Assembly (NCBI RefSeq): GCF_900454895.1
Contig: NZ_UGTA01000001.1
Coordinates: 744,001-808,000 of the forward strand
DNA length: 64,000 bases
DNA from: Phocoenobacter uteri
GTDB taxonomy: Bacteria > Pseudomonadota > Gammaproteobacteria > Enterobacterales > Pasteurellaceae
Direction: 5' to 3'
The notes beneath the pieces were generated by a model. The model ran no database searches. It was not told the DNA's origin and was given only the letters and a program-made list of their open reading frames with translations. Positions 43,138 to 53,505 of the stretch are shown piece after piece. A program made the translations under genes and the position numbers. Positions within the stretch are counted from its first letter, which is position 1. The number at the start of each line of letters is the position of its first letter.

Positions 43138-44148
43138 TTATTTCTTGTTTAAATTTCTTACCGAATCACGTACCACTAACTCTGGCATAAACTCCAATGT
43201 TTGTGGTTTATTTTGCTTATCTTTTTCAGCAATACGTTCTAACAATAATTCCAATACTCTATCAGACAATCGAGATTTAGATTGGTGCATTGTGGTTAAA
43301 GGCGGTGCATAAAAACGAGAATTGTGAATATTATCATAGCCAATCACAGAAATATCCTGCGGTACAGATAATCCTTTTAGATTGATCGCAGAAATCGCAC
43401 CCAGTGCCATCACATCATTAAAACAAAATACCGCTGTTGGGATTTTGCCTGAATCTAAAATATTATTCATACATTCAAAACCACCTTCTGGCTCAAAATC
43501 CCCTTCTTGAATCCAATCTGGCTCAATCAAAAGATTCGCTTCACACATCGCCTTGCTAAAACCTTGAAAACGGTTTTTAGATAATGTCTTAAACAAATTA
43601 CCGCTGATGACCGCAATGTCTTTATGCCCATTTTCAATTAAATGTTTTGTTGCTAAATAGCCCCCTGTGAAACTATTATCGATAATCACATCACTATTGC
43701 ACTCTTGCCCCCAATCCATCACTACCATTGGAATATTAGTACGATTTAACAACGCAAGGGAGTTTTCAGTATATTCGCTACACATAACCAAAATGCCATC
43801 GACACGTTTTGTCATCAACATATCTAAGTGGTTTTGGATTTTATTAAGATCATTTTGCGTATTACATAAAAAAAGAGAATAGCCCATTTCATAGCAGTGA
43901 CGTTCCATCGCCAAAATAATTTCAGCAAAAAAAGGAGCTTCACTGGTCGTCACAATCATACCGATAGACTTCGTGGTGTTCACTTTCAAACTACGAGCCA
44001 CCGCACTTGGAGAATAATTAAGTTCAGAAATCGCATCCCAAACTGCTTGCGTAGTTTTATCGGCGACAAAGCGTGTTTTATTGATCACGTGAGAAACGGT
44101 AGTTGTTGAAACGCCTGCTAATTTTGCTACATCTTTAATTGTTGCCAT
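43138..44148 (-). CDS. purR: Purine repressor PurR (LacI family)
   Basis: The 336-residue protein begins with MATIKDVAKLAGVSTTTVSHVINKTRFV, the LacI-family HTH of PurR. The periplasmic-binding-protein-like core follows, containing YNLDR-type effector residues such as FFAEIILAMERHCYEMGYSLFL. PurR with hypoxanthine or guanine represses purine synthesis operons. It is 12 bases upstream of dedA and is transcribed leftward. No perfect PurR box was found in its own promoter. Confidence 0.93.
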   Translation of the reverse strand: MATIKDVAKLAGVSTTTVSHVINKTRFVADKTTQAVWDAISELNYSPSAVARSLKVNTTKSIGMIVTTSEAPFFAEIILAMERHCYEMGYSLFLCNTQNDLNKIQNHLDMLMTKRVDGILVMCSEYTENSLALLNRTNIPMVVMDWGQECNSDVIIDNSFTGGYLATKHLIENGHKDIAVISGNLFKTLSKNRFQGFSKAMCEANLLIEPDWIQEGDFEPEGGFECMNNILDSGKIPTAVFCFNDVMALGAISAINLKGLSVPQDISVIGYDNIHNSRFYAPPLTTMHQSKSRLSDRVLELLLERIAEKDKQNKPQTLEFMPELVVRDSVRNLNKK

Positions 44149-44465
44149 TGACTATTACCTTAAAATAAAACACATAAAATTGTGCCTATTATAGCTGAGT
44201 TTTTATTAAAACTTGAAATTCTTTTATGAAATTTATGAAGTTATCCGCATTATGCTGTTTTTTACTTCAATCCTTTAGGTCATTATAAGAAACAAGCGGT
44301 TATATTTTGAGTAAAATTTACAAAATTTCAAATAAGATCGTTTCATATGAAAATCTCCGCCTTTCTTTTTAGCAATAAAAACTAAATAAAGTACAATTCC
44401 TCTTGAATTAAATTATTTCGCCCTTATTATGGAGCAATGTATTCACTTTTAAGAAAAATAATTTA
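44149..44465. other. Divergent purR / rlmE intergenic region
   Basis: This 317-base AT-rich region holds the two divergent promoters and an uptake-signal core (CAAGCGGT, near 44293). A TACAAT (near 44390) is a possible -10 for rlmE. No gene or further structure is visible. Confidence 0.5.
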
Positions 44466-45092
44466 ATGAGTAAAAAACGCAGTGCAAGTTCTTCTCGTTG
44501 GCTTGCAGAACATTTTAAAGATCAATTTGTCCAAAAAGCACATAAACAAAAGCTACGCTCTCGAGCATACTTCAAAATTGATGAAATTCAACAAACCGAC
44601 CGTCTTTTTAAACAAGGTATGACCATTGTCGATCTTGGTGCTGCACCAGGTGGCTGGTCACAGTATGCTGTTTCACAAATCGGTGGTAAAGGACGTGTTA
44701 TCGCTTGTGATATTTTGGATATGAACCCTATCGCTGGCGTTGACTTCTTACAAGGCGATTTCCGTGAAGAAAGCGTGTTAAGTGCTTTGCTTGAACGCGT
44801 CGGTGAGAAAAAAGTTGATGTGGTAATGTCAGATATGGCACCTAATTTTAGTGGTATGCCTTCTGTTGATATTCCTCGTGCAATGTATCTTGTTGAATTA
44901 GCCTTGGATATGTGCCGTCAAGTTTTAGCAAAAAATGGTAGCTTCGTAGTTAAAGTGTTTCAAGGCGAGGGATTCGATGAGTATTTAAGAGAAATTCGTG
45001 CAATGTTTACAAAAGTAAAAGTGCGTAAACCGGAGGCATCTCGTGGTCGCTCTCGTGAGGTTTATATTGTTGCAACTGGGTATAAAGGATAA
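44466..45092 (+). CDS. rlmE: 23S rRNA 2'-O-methyltransferase RlmE (FtsJ/RrmJ)
   Basis: The 208-residue SAM methyltransferase has the conserved RSRAYFKIDEI, LGAAPGGWSQ (SAM loop), DMAPNFSG and KVFQGEGFDEYL. These give the K-D-K-E active site. It methylates U2552 of 23S rRNA at the last step of 50S assembly and is heat-shock regulated in E. coli. It precedes ftsH by 121 bases as in E. coli. Confidence 0.96.
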   Translation: MSKKRSASSSRWLAEHFKDQFVQKAHKQKLRSRAYFKIDEIQQTDRLFKQGMTIVDLGAAPGGWSQYAVSQIGGKGRVIACDILDMNPIAGVDFLQGDFREESVLSALLERVGEKKVDVVMSDMAPNFSGMPSVDIPRAMYLVELALDMCRQVLAKNGSFVVKVFQGEGFDEYLREIRAMFTKVKVRKPEASRGRSREVYIVATGYKG

Positions 45093-45213
45093 TTTGCAAA
45101 AACTGATAAAAATTTAACCGCTTAATTTTACACAATAATGTAAATAGATAGTTAAAATTTATTTTTTGTAGTACCCTTATACATAATTTTATTACAAATA
45201 GAGGAACTTAACC

Positions 45214-47130
45214 TTGAACGATATGGTTAAAAATATTTTACTTTGGGTTGTTGTTGCTGTTGTTTTAATGACGGCCTTTGAAGGATTCAATTCTATTAGT
45301 ACTTCTGCCAATACGGTAGAATACTCCCAATTTATCAAAGACTTAAAAGATGAGCGTTTAAAAGCAGTCGATTTTAAATCAAATGATGAAGCTATTCTAG
45401 TGACTAAAAAAGATGGGGCGACATATCAAACTGTGATGCCACTTCCTGATCGTGACTTATTAAATGATCTTCTAAAGAAAGACGTTGTTGTGTCAGGGCA
45501 ACCACAAGAAAAACGCGGTTTATTATCACAAATCTTTATTTCTTGGTTCCCAATGATGTTGTTGATCGGATTCTGGTTGTTCTATATGCGACAAATGCAA
45601 GGCGGTGGCGGTAAAGCGATGAGCTTTGGAAAAAGTAAAGCCAAAATGCTTTCACCTGATCAAGTTAAAACCACTTTTGCTGATGTTGCTGGTTGTGATG
45701 AGGCAAAAGAAGAAGTCGGCGAAGTCGTGGATTTCTTACGTGATCCCTCTAAATTCCAAAAACTCGGTGGACGCATTCCAAAAGGTATCTTAATGGTTGG
45801 ACCACCGGGAACCGGTAAAACACTTTTAGCAAAAGCAATCGCAGGCGAGGCAAAAGTACCTTTCTTCACAATGGCAGGTTCTGACTTTGTAGAAATGTTC
45901 GTTGGGGTTGGTGCCTCTCGTGTACGTGATCTTTTTGAACAAGCGAAGAAGAATGCACCTTGTATCATCTTCATTGATGAAATTGATGCTGTTGGTCGTA
46001 AACGTGGCGGGGCTGGATTTAGCGGTGGACACGATGAACGTGAACAAACCTTAAACCAAATGCTGGTTGAAATGGACGGTTTTGAAGGAAATGAGGGCGT
46101 GATTGTTATCGCAGCAACCAACCGTTCAGATGTGCTTGATAACGCATTAACTCGTCCAGGACGTTTTGACCGTCAAGTGATGGTTGGATTACCTGATGTG
46201 CGTGGTCGTGAACACATTTTAAAAGTACATATGAAAAAAGTCCCTGTGGCTGCGGACGTTGACCCAATGATTATCGCACGTGGTACACCAGGTTATTCAG
46301 GTGCAGATTTAGCAAACCTTGTAAATGAGGCTGCTCTATTCTCTGCGCGTGCAAATCAAAGAACCGTCACAATGGAAAACTTTGAGAAAGCGAAAGATAA
46401 AATCAATATGGGACCTGAACGTCGCTCGATGATTATGACGGAAGAACAGAAAAAATCGACCGCTTATCACGAGGCTGGACACGCAATTGTGGGTTATTTA
46501 ATGCCTGAACACGATCCTGTTCACAAAGTGACAATTATTCCACGTGGACGTGCGTTGGGGGTAACATTCTTCTTACCAGAAGGCGATCAAATCAGCATTA
46601 GCCACAAACAACTTGAAAGTAAATTAGCAAGTGTTTACGGCGGACGTTTAGCAGAAGAGATCATTTATGGTAAAGAAAATATCTCAACAGGTGCTGCAAG
46701 TGATATTCAAGTTGCGTCGAATTTAGCTCGCAGAATGGTAACTGAATGGGGCTTCTCTGAAAATCTAGGGCCAATTCTTTATAAAGATGAAGAAGGTTTT
46801 GGTGCACCAAAAGTCGTTTCAGAAGAAACCGCTAAATTGATTGATGAAGAAGTTCGTAAAATCGTTGAACGTAGCTACGAGCGTGCAAAACAATGTTTGT
46901 TAGATAATATTGATATCTTACACTCGATGAAAGATGCGTTAATGAAATATGAAACCATTGATATGCCACAAATTAAAGCCCTAATGGAACGCCGACCTGT
47001 TGGTGAGCCTGAAAGCTGGAATGATGATAATACACCAACTTCATCAGATAACGATTCTGATGAAAAAGGTAAACTAGAAGAAACTGAAAAAGAAGATAAC
47101 ACGGATAATTCAGTCCCAAGCATTTCATAA
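45214..47130 (+). CDS. ftsH: ATP-dependent zinc metalloprotease FtsH
   Basis: The 638-residue membrane protein has two N-terminal helices (about 5-22 and 105-125) enclosing a periplasmic domain. The AAA+ module carries Walker A GPPGTGKT (196-203) and the SRH region. The zinc-binding HEAGH is at 419-423. It degrades LpxC, SecY, sigma32 and other membrane or regulatory proteins. GAGGAA (45201-45206) favours the TTG start at 45214 over the ATG at 45223. The tail is acidic and serine-rich. An uptake-signal core lies in the leader (near 45117). Confidence 0.96.
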   Translation: MNDMVKNILLWVVVAVVLMTAFEGFNSISTSANTVEYSQFIKDLKDERLKAVDFKSNDEAILVTKKDGATYQTVMPLPDRDLLNDLLKKDVVVSGQPQEKRGLLSQIFISWFPMMLLIGFWLFYMRQMQGGGGKAMSFGKSKAKMLSPDQVKTTFADVAGCDEAKEEVGEVVDFLRDPSKFQKLGGRIPKGILMVGPPGTGKTLLAKAIAGEAKVPFFTMAGSDFVEMFVGVGASRVRDLFEQAKKNAPCIIFIDEIDAVGRKRGGAGFSGGHDEREQTLNQMLVEMDGFEGNEGVIVIAATNRSDVLDNALTRPGRFDRQVMVGLPDVRGREHILKVHMKKVPVAADVDPMIIARGTPGYSGADLANLVNEAALFSARANQRTVTMENFEKAKDKINMGPERRSMIMTEEQKKSTAYHEAGHAIVGYLMPEHDPVHKVTIIPRGRALGVTFFLPEGDQISISHKQLESKLASVYGGRLAEEIIYGKENISTGAASDIQVASNLARRMVTEWGFSENLGPILYKDEEGFGAPKVVSEETAKLIDEEVRKIVERSYERAKQCLLDNIDILHSMKDALMKYETIDMPQIKALMERRPVGEPESWNDDNTPTSSDNDSDEKGKLEETEKEDNTDNSVPSIS

Positions 47131-47144
47131 TTTTATTGATAAAT

Positions 47145-47176
47145 AAAAGCCCTAGTTTAGTAACTAGGGCTTTTTT
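47145..47176 (+). terminator. Terminator of ftsH
   Basis: AAGCCCTAGTT (47147-47157) and AACTAGGGCTT (47162-47172) form an 11-bp stem with a 4-base loop and six T residues. Confidence 0.92.
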
Positions 47177-47261
47177 GTGGCTATTTTTCAGTACCAATCC
47201 ATAAAAATATGTCGTCCCTCATCTGATTTTTCAAGTTACACTTTTAGTTGCACTAAACAAT

Positions 47262-47289
47262 AAAAAAGCAGGGAATTCCCTGCTTTTTA
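47262..47289 (-). terminator. Terminator of ppc
   Basis: AAAAAGCAGGG and CCCTGCTTTTT form an 11-bp stem with an AATT loop, about 20 bases beyond the ppc stop. Confidence 0.9.
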
Positions 47290-47310
47290 ACTAATATCAA
47301 TGTATATTCA

Positions 47311-49965
47311 TTAACCTGTATTACGCATTCCTGCTGCAATTCCTGTGATGGTTATCATAAGAGCCTGTTCTAAAATAGGATCTCTATTTTCCTCACCTTG
47401 TTGGCGTAAACGGTGTAACAATTCAACTTGTAATAAGTTAAGTGGATCAGTATAAACATTACGTAAACGGATTGACTCAACTACCTCAGGTAAATCCCCC
47501 ATTAGCGTATCGTGGTGAGCTAATTGCATAATAGTATCTACATCAGATTGTAATTGGGCTCTTAATGTTTTACCTAAATGGTGTAGTTTTGGATCAACCA
47601 AACGTTGATCATAATGCTCTGCTAACCATAAATCCGCTTTGGTAAACACCATTTCTAGCATACCGATACGGGTTGAGAAAAACGGCCATTCTGTACACAT
47701 CTCAGCTAAAACACCGTTTTTATCTTCATCCATAAGCTGACGTAACGCAGATCCAGCACCTAACCAAGCGGGTAACATCAAGCGGTTTTGCATCCACGCA
47801 AAGATCCAAGGAATAGCACGTAAACTTTCAACACCACCATTTGGATTACGTTTTGCAGGGCGAGAACCAAGCGGTAATTTACCCAATTCTAATTCAGGGG
47901 TTGCACTACGGAAATAAGGCACAAAATCGGCTTCGCCACGCACGATATTGCGATACGCTTCACAAGAAATCTCTGATCCCTTCGCCATTACATCACGCCA
48001 AGCTTGTTTTGGCTCTGGCGGTGGGAAAATATTCGCCTCTAAAATCGCACTTGCATACAATTCTAAACTTTCTACGGCAACGGTTGGTAAACCTAATTTA
48101 AAGCGAATCATCTCACCTTGTTCCGTTACACGCAAACCATTTTTCAATGAGCGAGGTGGCTGTGAGAATAAGGCTGCGTGAGCTGGTGCACCACCACGAC
48201 CGATTGTACCGCCACGTCCGTGGAATAAGGTTAATTCAATACCATTTTTCTCAGATAAATTCACTAAGGCTTCTTGTGCACGATATTGAGCCCACGATGC
48301 CGCTAGCATTCCCGCATCTTTTGCAGAATCTGAATAGCCAATCATTACCATTTGTTTATTAGCAATAATGCCACGATACCAACCGATATTAAATAATTGT
48401 GTCATTACTGATTCACAACGATCTAAATCATCTAAGGTTTCAAATAATGGTGCAACTGGAATGCTCGCTTTACAGCCTGCTTCTTTCAATAATAAATGCA
48501 CCGCTAACACGTCAGATGCTTCACGTGCCATTGAGATTACATAAGCAGAAATCACGCCTTCTGGCTGCTCTGCAACCACTTTACAGGTGTCTAAAATCTC
48601 TTTAGTTTCTGCACTTGGTGTCCAATTTGTTGGAATAAGTGGACGACGAGAGTTCAATTCTCTTACCAAGAAAGCCTGTTTATCTTCTTCTGACCATTGA
48701 GAATAATCACCTAAACCGATATAACGCGTAATTTCTGCAATTGCCATTTCGTGACGTGTACTTTCTTGACGAATGTCTAAACGAGATAATCCCACACCAA
48801 AACAGCGAACTCGGCGTAATGTATTCAATAATTCGCCATTTGCTACAATACGCATTCCACAAGCGTGTAAGGATTGATAACAATCATATAACGGTTCCCA
48901 TAACTGCTCATCGCTTGTAATGATATCTTCTTTACGAACAGTTAAATTTTTACCGTCTAATACTTCAGTATAATAAGCTACCGTATTGATCAATTTTGTA
49001 CGTAACTCTTTTACAACCACACGGTAAGGCTCTAAATGTTCGCCATATTTCGCACTAAATTCAGGGGTACATTCCACGATTGAAAGCTCATCAGCTAATT
49101 CTCGAATATCATTTAAAAACAACTCCGCAGCTTTACGACGACTCATTGCAAGTACAGTTCGTGTTGTTTCGTGAGTAACAAAAGGATTTCCATCACGATC
49201 GCCCCCCATCCAAGATGAAAAACGAATAGGTGTTAAACCAACGTTATGTTGAACACCAAAATTTTTCTCTAAATGGAAGTTCAATTGACGACAAAATTCA
49301 GGCACCGCTTTCCATAAACTGCTCTCAATAACTGCCATACCCCATTTTGCTTCATCAATCGGTGTTGGGCGCTGCGTGCGAATTTCATTGGTATGCCACG
49401 CTAATGCAATCATCTGCATTAAACGGCGTTTTAAACGGATAACTTCAGGTTCAGGCAAATCATTATGCTCTAAACGGCTTAAACAACGGTTGATTTCAAC
49501 GTGTTTTCCCACCAACGAACGACGAGTCACTTCTGTTGGATGTGCCGTTAGCACCAATTCGATCAATAATTTTTCAACGGTTTCAATGACCTTATTGACT
49601 GGCACGTTCTCCGCTTTTAAACGTTCAAAAAGCTTACCCAAAGAACGTTCACCAAATGAAGATTCTTTGCTATTACGAGCAATCATTTGATACTGCTCTG
49701 CAATATTGGTCAAATTTAAAAATTGACTAAATGCACGAGCAACAGGCAAAACATTTTCAGTTGAAATGGTAGAAAGGGTATCTAATAATTGCTCTCTTGC
49801 TTTCTCATCACCTGAACGAGACGCTCTTGAAAGCATTCGAATATTTTCAATGAGATCAAGAATTTCACTTCCTTGAGCATCCTTAATTGTTTCCCCAAGA
49901 AAATCCCCCAACATATGAATATTGCTACTCAATGTATCTTTAACTGGTGCTATATTTTGATTCAT
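47311..49965 (-). CDS. ppc: Phosphoenolpyruvate carboxylase
   Basis: The 884-residue enzyme has the catalytic VLTAHPTEVTRRS near residue 140, then SWMGGDRDGNPFVT, and the second signature MIGYSDSAKDAG followed by FHGRGGTIGRGGAP. It carboxylates PEP to oxaloacetate, the anaplerotic route. The C-terminal NTG ending is the usual one. It is single, with its own terminator. Confidence 0.98.
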   Translation of the reverse strand: MNQNIAPVKDTLSSNIHMLGDFLGETIKDAQGSEILDLIENIRMLSRASRSGDEKAREQLLDTLSTISTENVLPVARAFSQFLNLTNIAEQYQMIARNSKESSFGERSLGKLFERLKAENVPVNKVIETVEKLLIELVLTAHPTEVTRRSLVGKHVEINRCLSRLEHNDLPEPEVIRLKRRLMQMIALAWHTNEIRTQRPTPIDEAKWGMAVIESSLWKAVPEFCRQLNFHLEKNFGVQHNVGLTPIRFSSWMGGDRDGNPFVTHETTRTVLAMSRRKAAELFLNDIRELADELSIVECTPEFSAKYGEHLEPYRVVVKELRTKLINTVAYYTEVLDGKNLTVRKEDIITSDEQLWEPLYDCYQSLHACGMRIVANGELLNTLRRVRCFGVGLSRLDIRQESTRHEMAIAEITRYIGLGDYSQWSEEDKQAFLVRELNSRRPLIPTNWTPSAETKEILDTCKVVAEQPEGVISAYVISMAREASDVLAVHLLLKEAGCKASIPVAPLFETLDDLDRCESVMTQLFNIGWYRGIIANKQMVMIGYSDSAKDAGMLAASWAQYRAQEALVNLSEKNGIELTLFHGRGGTIGRGGAPAHAALFSQPPRSLKNGLRVTEQGEMIRFKLGLPTVAVESLELYASAILEANIFPPPEPKQAWRDVMAKGSEISCEAYRNIVRGEADFVPYFRSATPELELGKLPLGSRPAKRNPNGGVESLRAIPWIFAWMQNRLMLPAWLGAGSALRQLMDEDKNGVLAEMCTEWPFFSTRIGMLEMVFTKADLWLAEHYDQRLVDPKLHHLGKTLRAQLQSDVDTIMQLAHHDTLMGDLPEVVESIRLRNVYTDPLNLLQVELLHRLRQQGEENRDPILEQALMITITGIAAGMRNTG

Positions 49966-50316
49966 AATTTTGCTTCCCTAATAATTAAAAATTTCAGGAT
50001 ACAGATATACCGTAAAATCATTGAAAAATCAAAGCAAAGCACTGAAAAATAAGGGAGATAATGATATTTCTCAAATAAACGAATCAAATTTAAAACTATT
50101 GCAACAAAGCAAAAACAACTCATTAACAATTAAATAAAGTTAAATTTTAAGTCTATAAGCGGTCTATTTTTATTAAGTTTTTGCAAATTTTTAAGAAAAT
50201 GTCTAAATTTTTCTTTAAAGAATGAAATATGGATTCTGAGTTTATTGAAGTATGATTACTGAGCCTGTAAAAACATATGTGCTTTTTCAGAATGCCTTTT
50301 AACAGGCTCAAAAATA
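49966..50316. other. Intergenic region between ppc and aroA
   Basis: It holds the ppc promoter region, an uptake-signal core (AAGCGGT, near 50157) with a TTTGCAAATTT tract, and the inverted repeat at 50260-50310. No gene is visible. Confidence 0.6.
50260..50310. repeat. Inverted repeat TGAGCCTGT...ACAGGCTCA after aroA
   Basis: A 9-bp stem (50260-50268 and 50302-50310) with a 33-base loop lies 7 bases beyond the aroA stop. The arms share AGCCTGT/ACAGGCT with the larger repeat at 37673-37741, so it may be a decayed copy. Confidence 0.5.
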
Positions 50317-51618
50317 TTATATTTCAGTTGAACAAATATGCTTAAATTCCTGAAAATAATTCGGAAAAGTTTTAGATACACAATCAGGATTTAAAATCGT
50401 GACAGGGTTACCTGATAATGCAATTAACGAGAAACACATCGCCATTCGATGATCATTATAAGTTTCAATCTCAGCGTGTTTAAATTGGTTTAAAGGCAAA
50501 GGTTGAATACGGATAAAATCTTCGCCTTTTTCCACTTCTGCTCCTACTTTGCGTAATTCCGTTGCCATTGCAGTTAGGCGATCGGTTTCTTTTACTCGCC
50601 AGTTATAAATATTGCGAATAACCGTTTCACCATTTGCAAAAAGTGCCACGATTGCTATCGTCATTGCTGCGTCAGGGATATGGTTAAGATCGACATCAAT
50701 ACCTGTTAATTCGCCTTTTTCAACTTCGACAAAATCACTTCCCCACGTAACTTTTGCTCCCATTTTTTCCAAAACATCAACAAATAAGCGGTCACCTTGT
50801 ATTGAATTTTTGCAAATTCCCGTTACTTTTACTTTACCTTTAATCGCCCCAGCGGCTAAAAAATAAGAGGCAGCAGACGCGTCCCCTTCCACTAAATAAT
50901 TTTTTGGAGAAATGTAACGCTGATTAGCTTTGATATAAAAATTTTGGTAGTTTTCGTGACACACTGTCACGCCAAAATCTTTCATCATTGTAAGAGTTAT
51001 ATCAATATAAGGTCTAGAAACCAAATCACCGATGATCTCAATATCTAAATCTTGTTCAAGCAAAGGAGCAACGATCAATAACGCGGTTAAAAACTGACTC
51101 GATATTGAACCATCAATTTTAACTTTCCCCCCTTGCAAGCCTCTGTTTTTAATCGCAATCGGCGGATAACCTTGATTTTCTAAATAATCAATGTCAGCCC
51201 CAAGTTGACTTAACGCATCAACCAAATGTGCAATCGGACGCTCTTTCATTCTAGGCTCGCCTGTTAGCACAACTTCGACAGTATTTTTTCCTTTCAAACA
51301 CAGCACAGCCGCTAAAGGACGCATAACCGTGCCAGCATTCCCCAAGAATAGTGCTAAACTATCTTGAATATCAAACGCCCCACCGACACCTTGCACTTCA
51401 CATTCCGTTCTATCATCGGAAAGTTGGAATTTTACACCTAATTCTCGTAACGCATTAAGCATATGGCGAGTATCATCGCTGTCTAGTAAGTTAGTGATTT
51501 TAGTTGCCCTTGTGGCTAAAGCGGATAATAACAACGCACGATTTGATAGGCTTTTTGAGCCTATCAAATTGATTTTGCCGTTGATTTTAGAAATTGGAGA
51601 TATTGTGAGTTTTTTCAT
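50317..51618 (-). CDS. aroA: 3-phosphoshikimate 1-carboxyvinyltransferase (EPSP synthase)
   Basis: The 433-residue enzyme has the two EPSP signatures LFLGNAGTVMRPLAAVL and the later DRLTAMATELRKVGAEVE. Other active-site segments are NGKINLIGSKSLSNRALLL and DHRMAMCFSL. It catalyses the sixth step of the shikimate pathway. It follows the DUF4197 lipoprotein gene with a short gap (18 bases), likely co-transcribed. An uptake signal is embedded near 50788. Confidence 0.97.
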   Translation of the reverse strand: MKKLTISPISKINGKINLIGSKSLSNRALLLSALATRATKITNLLDSDDTRHMLNALRELGVKFQLSDDRTECEVQGVGGAFDIQDSLALFLGNAGTVMRPLAAVLCLKGKNTVEVVLTGEPRMKERPIAHLVDALSQLGADIDYLENQGYPPIAIKNRGLQGGKVKIDGSISSQFLTALLIVAPLLEQDLDIEIIGDLVSRPYIDITLTMMKDFGVTVCHENYQNFYIKANQRYISPKNYLVEGDASAASYFLAAGAIKGKVKVTGICKNSIQGDRLFVDVLEKMGAKVTWGSDFVEVEKGELTGIDVDLNHIPDAAMTIAIVALFANGETVIRNIYNWRVKETDRLTAMATELRKVGAEVEKGEDFIRIQPLPLNQFKHAEIETYNDHRMAMCFSLIALSGNPVTILNPDCVSKTFPNYFQEFKHICSTEI

Positions 51619-51636
51619 TTAGAATTAACTATGTGA

Positions 51637-52374
51637 TTATTTATAATCTTGCAAACTAAATACTTGTTGTAATAATTTTGTATTACGTAATCCAACATTA
51701 TTACGAATGCCTTTTTCTTCTTGAGCAATCATTGTGAATACGCCTTTTAATGCTTGTTGTGCCACATAATCATTCAAATCAGGATTTACTTTTTTCACAA
51801 AAGGAATATTGTTGTATTGAGTGATGATATTCTGCCAAATAGAATCAGCCCCAACCTTGCTAAATGATTGTTTAATCACAGGAGTAAACTGGCGATATAA
51901 TTGATTATATGTCTGATTTTGTAAATATTGTGTGGCTGCATTATCCTGCCCCATTAAAATATTTTTTGCATCAGCAAACTTAATATTTTGAATTGCATTC
52001 ACAAAAATTGGCGTTGCTGTTTTCACTGCTTCTTCGGCACTTCTATTCAGTGCTTTTGTACCCTTTTCAGCTAAACTGCCTAACCCCACTTTATGCAACG
52101 TATCGCTGACCATTTGCAATTCTTTTGGTAGCATAATTTTTGCTAATTTATTGTTATAAAAGCCATTTACAGCTGTTAGCTTTGTTACTTGATTAGCCAC
52201 GCCATTATTTAATACTTGACGTAATGCCGTTGCAATATCGCCTTGCGATAAAGCAGTATTTTGTTGCATAACAGATGGAAGCTGTTGCATTACTTGTTGA
52301 GTCACTTGCAATGTATCTAGGTTTTTACAGCCTGAAATAAGGGTAAGTGCTGTGAATATAATAATTTTTTTCAT
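51637..52374 (-). CDS. DUF4197 lipoprotein
   Basis: The 245-residue protein has a lipobox near the N-terminus, LTLISGC (Cys about 16). The rest is helical and matches DUF4197, with LSQGDIATALRQVLNNGVANQV and the C-terminal DYVAQQALKGVFTMIAQEEKGIRNN. Function unknown. It lies 32 bases after another small lipoprotein gene, likely one transcript with aroA. Confidence 0.85.
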   Translation of the reverse strand: MKKIIIFTALTLISGCKNLDTLQVTQQVMQQLPSVMQQNTALSQGDIATALRQVLNNGVANQVTKLTAVNGFYNNKLAKIMLPKELQMVSDTLHKVGLGSLAEKGTKALNRSAEEAVKTATPIFVNAIQNIKFADAKNILMGQDNAATQYLQNQTYNQLYRQFTPVIKQSFSKVGADSIWQNIITQYNNIPFVKKVNPDLNDYVAQQALKGVFTMIAQEEKGIRNNVGLRNTKLLQQVFSLQDYK

Positions 52375-52406
52375 AATTTATTCCTACTTTATAAATAGTG
52401 ATAAGG

Positions 52407-52760
52407 TTATTTAGCCTCTTTAATATCCCAGCCTTTGCCATTATTTTCTTTTCTAATAGCACCTGTCATACACTCAATCACTTGAGCATCTTTTAATACT
52501 GTTATTGCCTCTGCATCTATTTTTCTGCCATAGAGGCTTGATAATAAGTCTATATCTGTCAAATTATCTAAACTTTGTTTTTCAGCTATAGCTAAACATT
52601 CTTTTAAATCTTTATCAAAAAAAGCGGATTTATTTTCAGCTGAAAGACTATTTTTTTCAAATACATAATCTTTATATACGAGTGGCTGTTCTTCATTTAC
52701 AGTAGTTTTACATCCCATTACCATTAACGATAATAGGATTGAAAGACTTAATTTATTCAT
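52407..52760 (-). CDS. Small predicted lipoprotein of unknown function
   Basis: The 117-residue protein has signal peptide MNKLSLSILLSLMVMGC with a lipobox cysteine at 17. The remainder is hydrophilic with a few cysteines (KECLAI, VIECMTG) that could form a disulfide in the periplasm. No family is recognised. It is 34 bases downstream of tsaB and upstream of the DUF4197 gene. Confidence 0.75.
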   Translation of the reverse strand: MNKLSLSILLSLMVMGCKTTVNEEQPLVYKDYVFEKNSLSAENKSAFFDKDLKECLAIAEKQSLDNLTDIDLLSSLYGRKIDAEAITVLKDAQVIECMTGAIRKENNGKGWDIKEAK

Positions 52761-52794
52761 TATTTGCTCCTAAAAATATAATTTATTTCAAAAC

Positions 52795-53493
52795 CTATTC
52801 TTTATTTGGCAACTTCTTCCAAGTCACTTCATTCCTTAAATAAATAGGTTCGATTTCTAACGCATTTTGCGTATTTCCTTGTGCTAATTCCATTTGAGCC
52901 AAAGGCAACATATACTCTGCTTGTGGCAGGGTTATATCTGTTTCTGTGATAGCTAAATCACTTTCTTTAAACTGTGGATAAGCATTCCAGCCTGTTCCTA
53001 CAACAACACAATTTTGTAATTCACTTTGCTTGAACTGTTCAATTGCATTTTCAGGTGAGCAAACTTGTTCTTGAATGACTTCTTGCCAACCATTTTCTGT
53101 CTTGATTAGCTGCGAGAAATAAACCTCGTTCATTCTTGCATCAATTAAACAAATCACATTTTCTGCACCAAGTTGTTGATAGGCTTGTTGGGCCATTGTG
53201 GTTAGGTTTGAAACTGGGATAACTGGTAAATTTGCACCAAAAGCTAAGCCTTGTGCAACACTGACACCTACACGTACGCCTGTGAAACTACCTGGACCAC
53301 GTCCAAACGCAAGGGCGTGAACATCTGATAATTGAATATTTGCATTGTTTAATAGCTCATCAACCATCGGTAAAATACGTTGCGTGTGGCTACGTGGGCT
53401 TAATTCATTAAGTGTTGTTGTTTTTTCATTATGTAACAAAGCCACAGAACAAGATTCTGTGGCAGTATCTATCACTAAAATTGTTTTTGACAT
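52795..53493 (-). CDS. tsaB: tRNA t6A synthesis protein TsaB
   Basis: The 232-residue protein starts ILVIDTATESCSVALLHN and has FGRGPGSFTGVRVGVSVAQGLAFG, the TsaB/YeaZ signature. It is a non-catalytic ASKHA-fold partner of TsaD in making t6A37 on ANN-decoding tRNAs. It is 12 bases downstream of aroG. Confidence 0.94.
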   Translation of the reverse strand: MSKTILVIDTATESCSVALLHNEKTTTLNELSPRSHTQRILPMVDELLNNANIQLSDVHALAFGRGPGSFTGVRVGVSVAQGLAFGANLPVIPVSNLTTMAQQAYQQLGAENVICLIDARMNEVYFSQLIKTENGWQEVIQEQVCSPENAIEQFKQSELQNCVVVGTGWNAYPQFKESDLAITETDITLPQAEYMLPLAQMELAQGNTQNALEIEPIYLRNEVTWKKLPNKE

Positions 53494-53505
53494 TTTAAAC
53501 CTATT

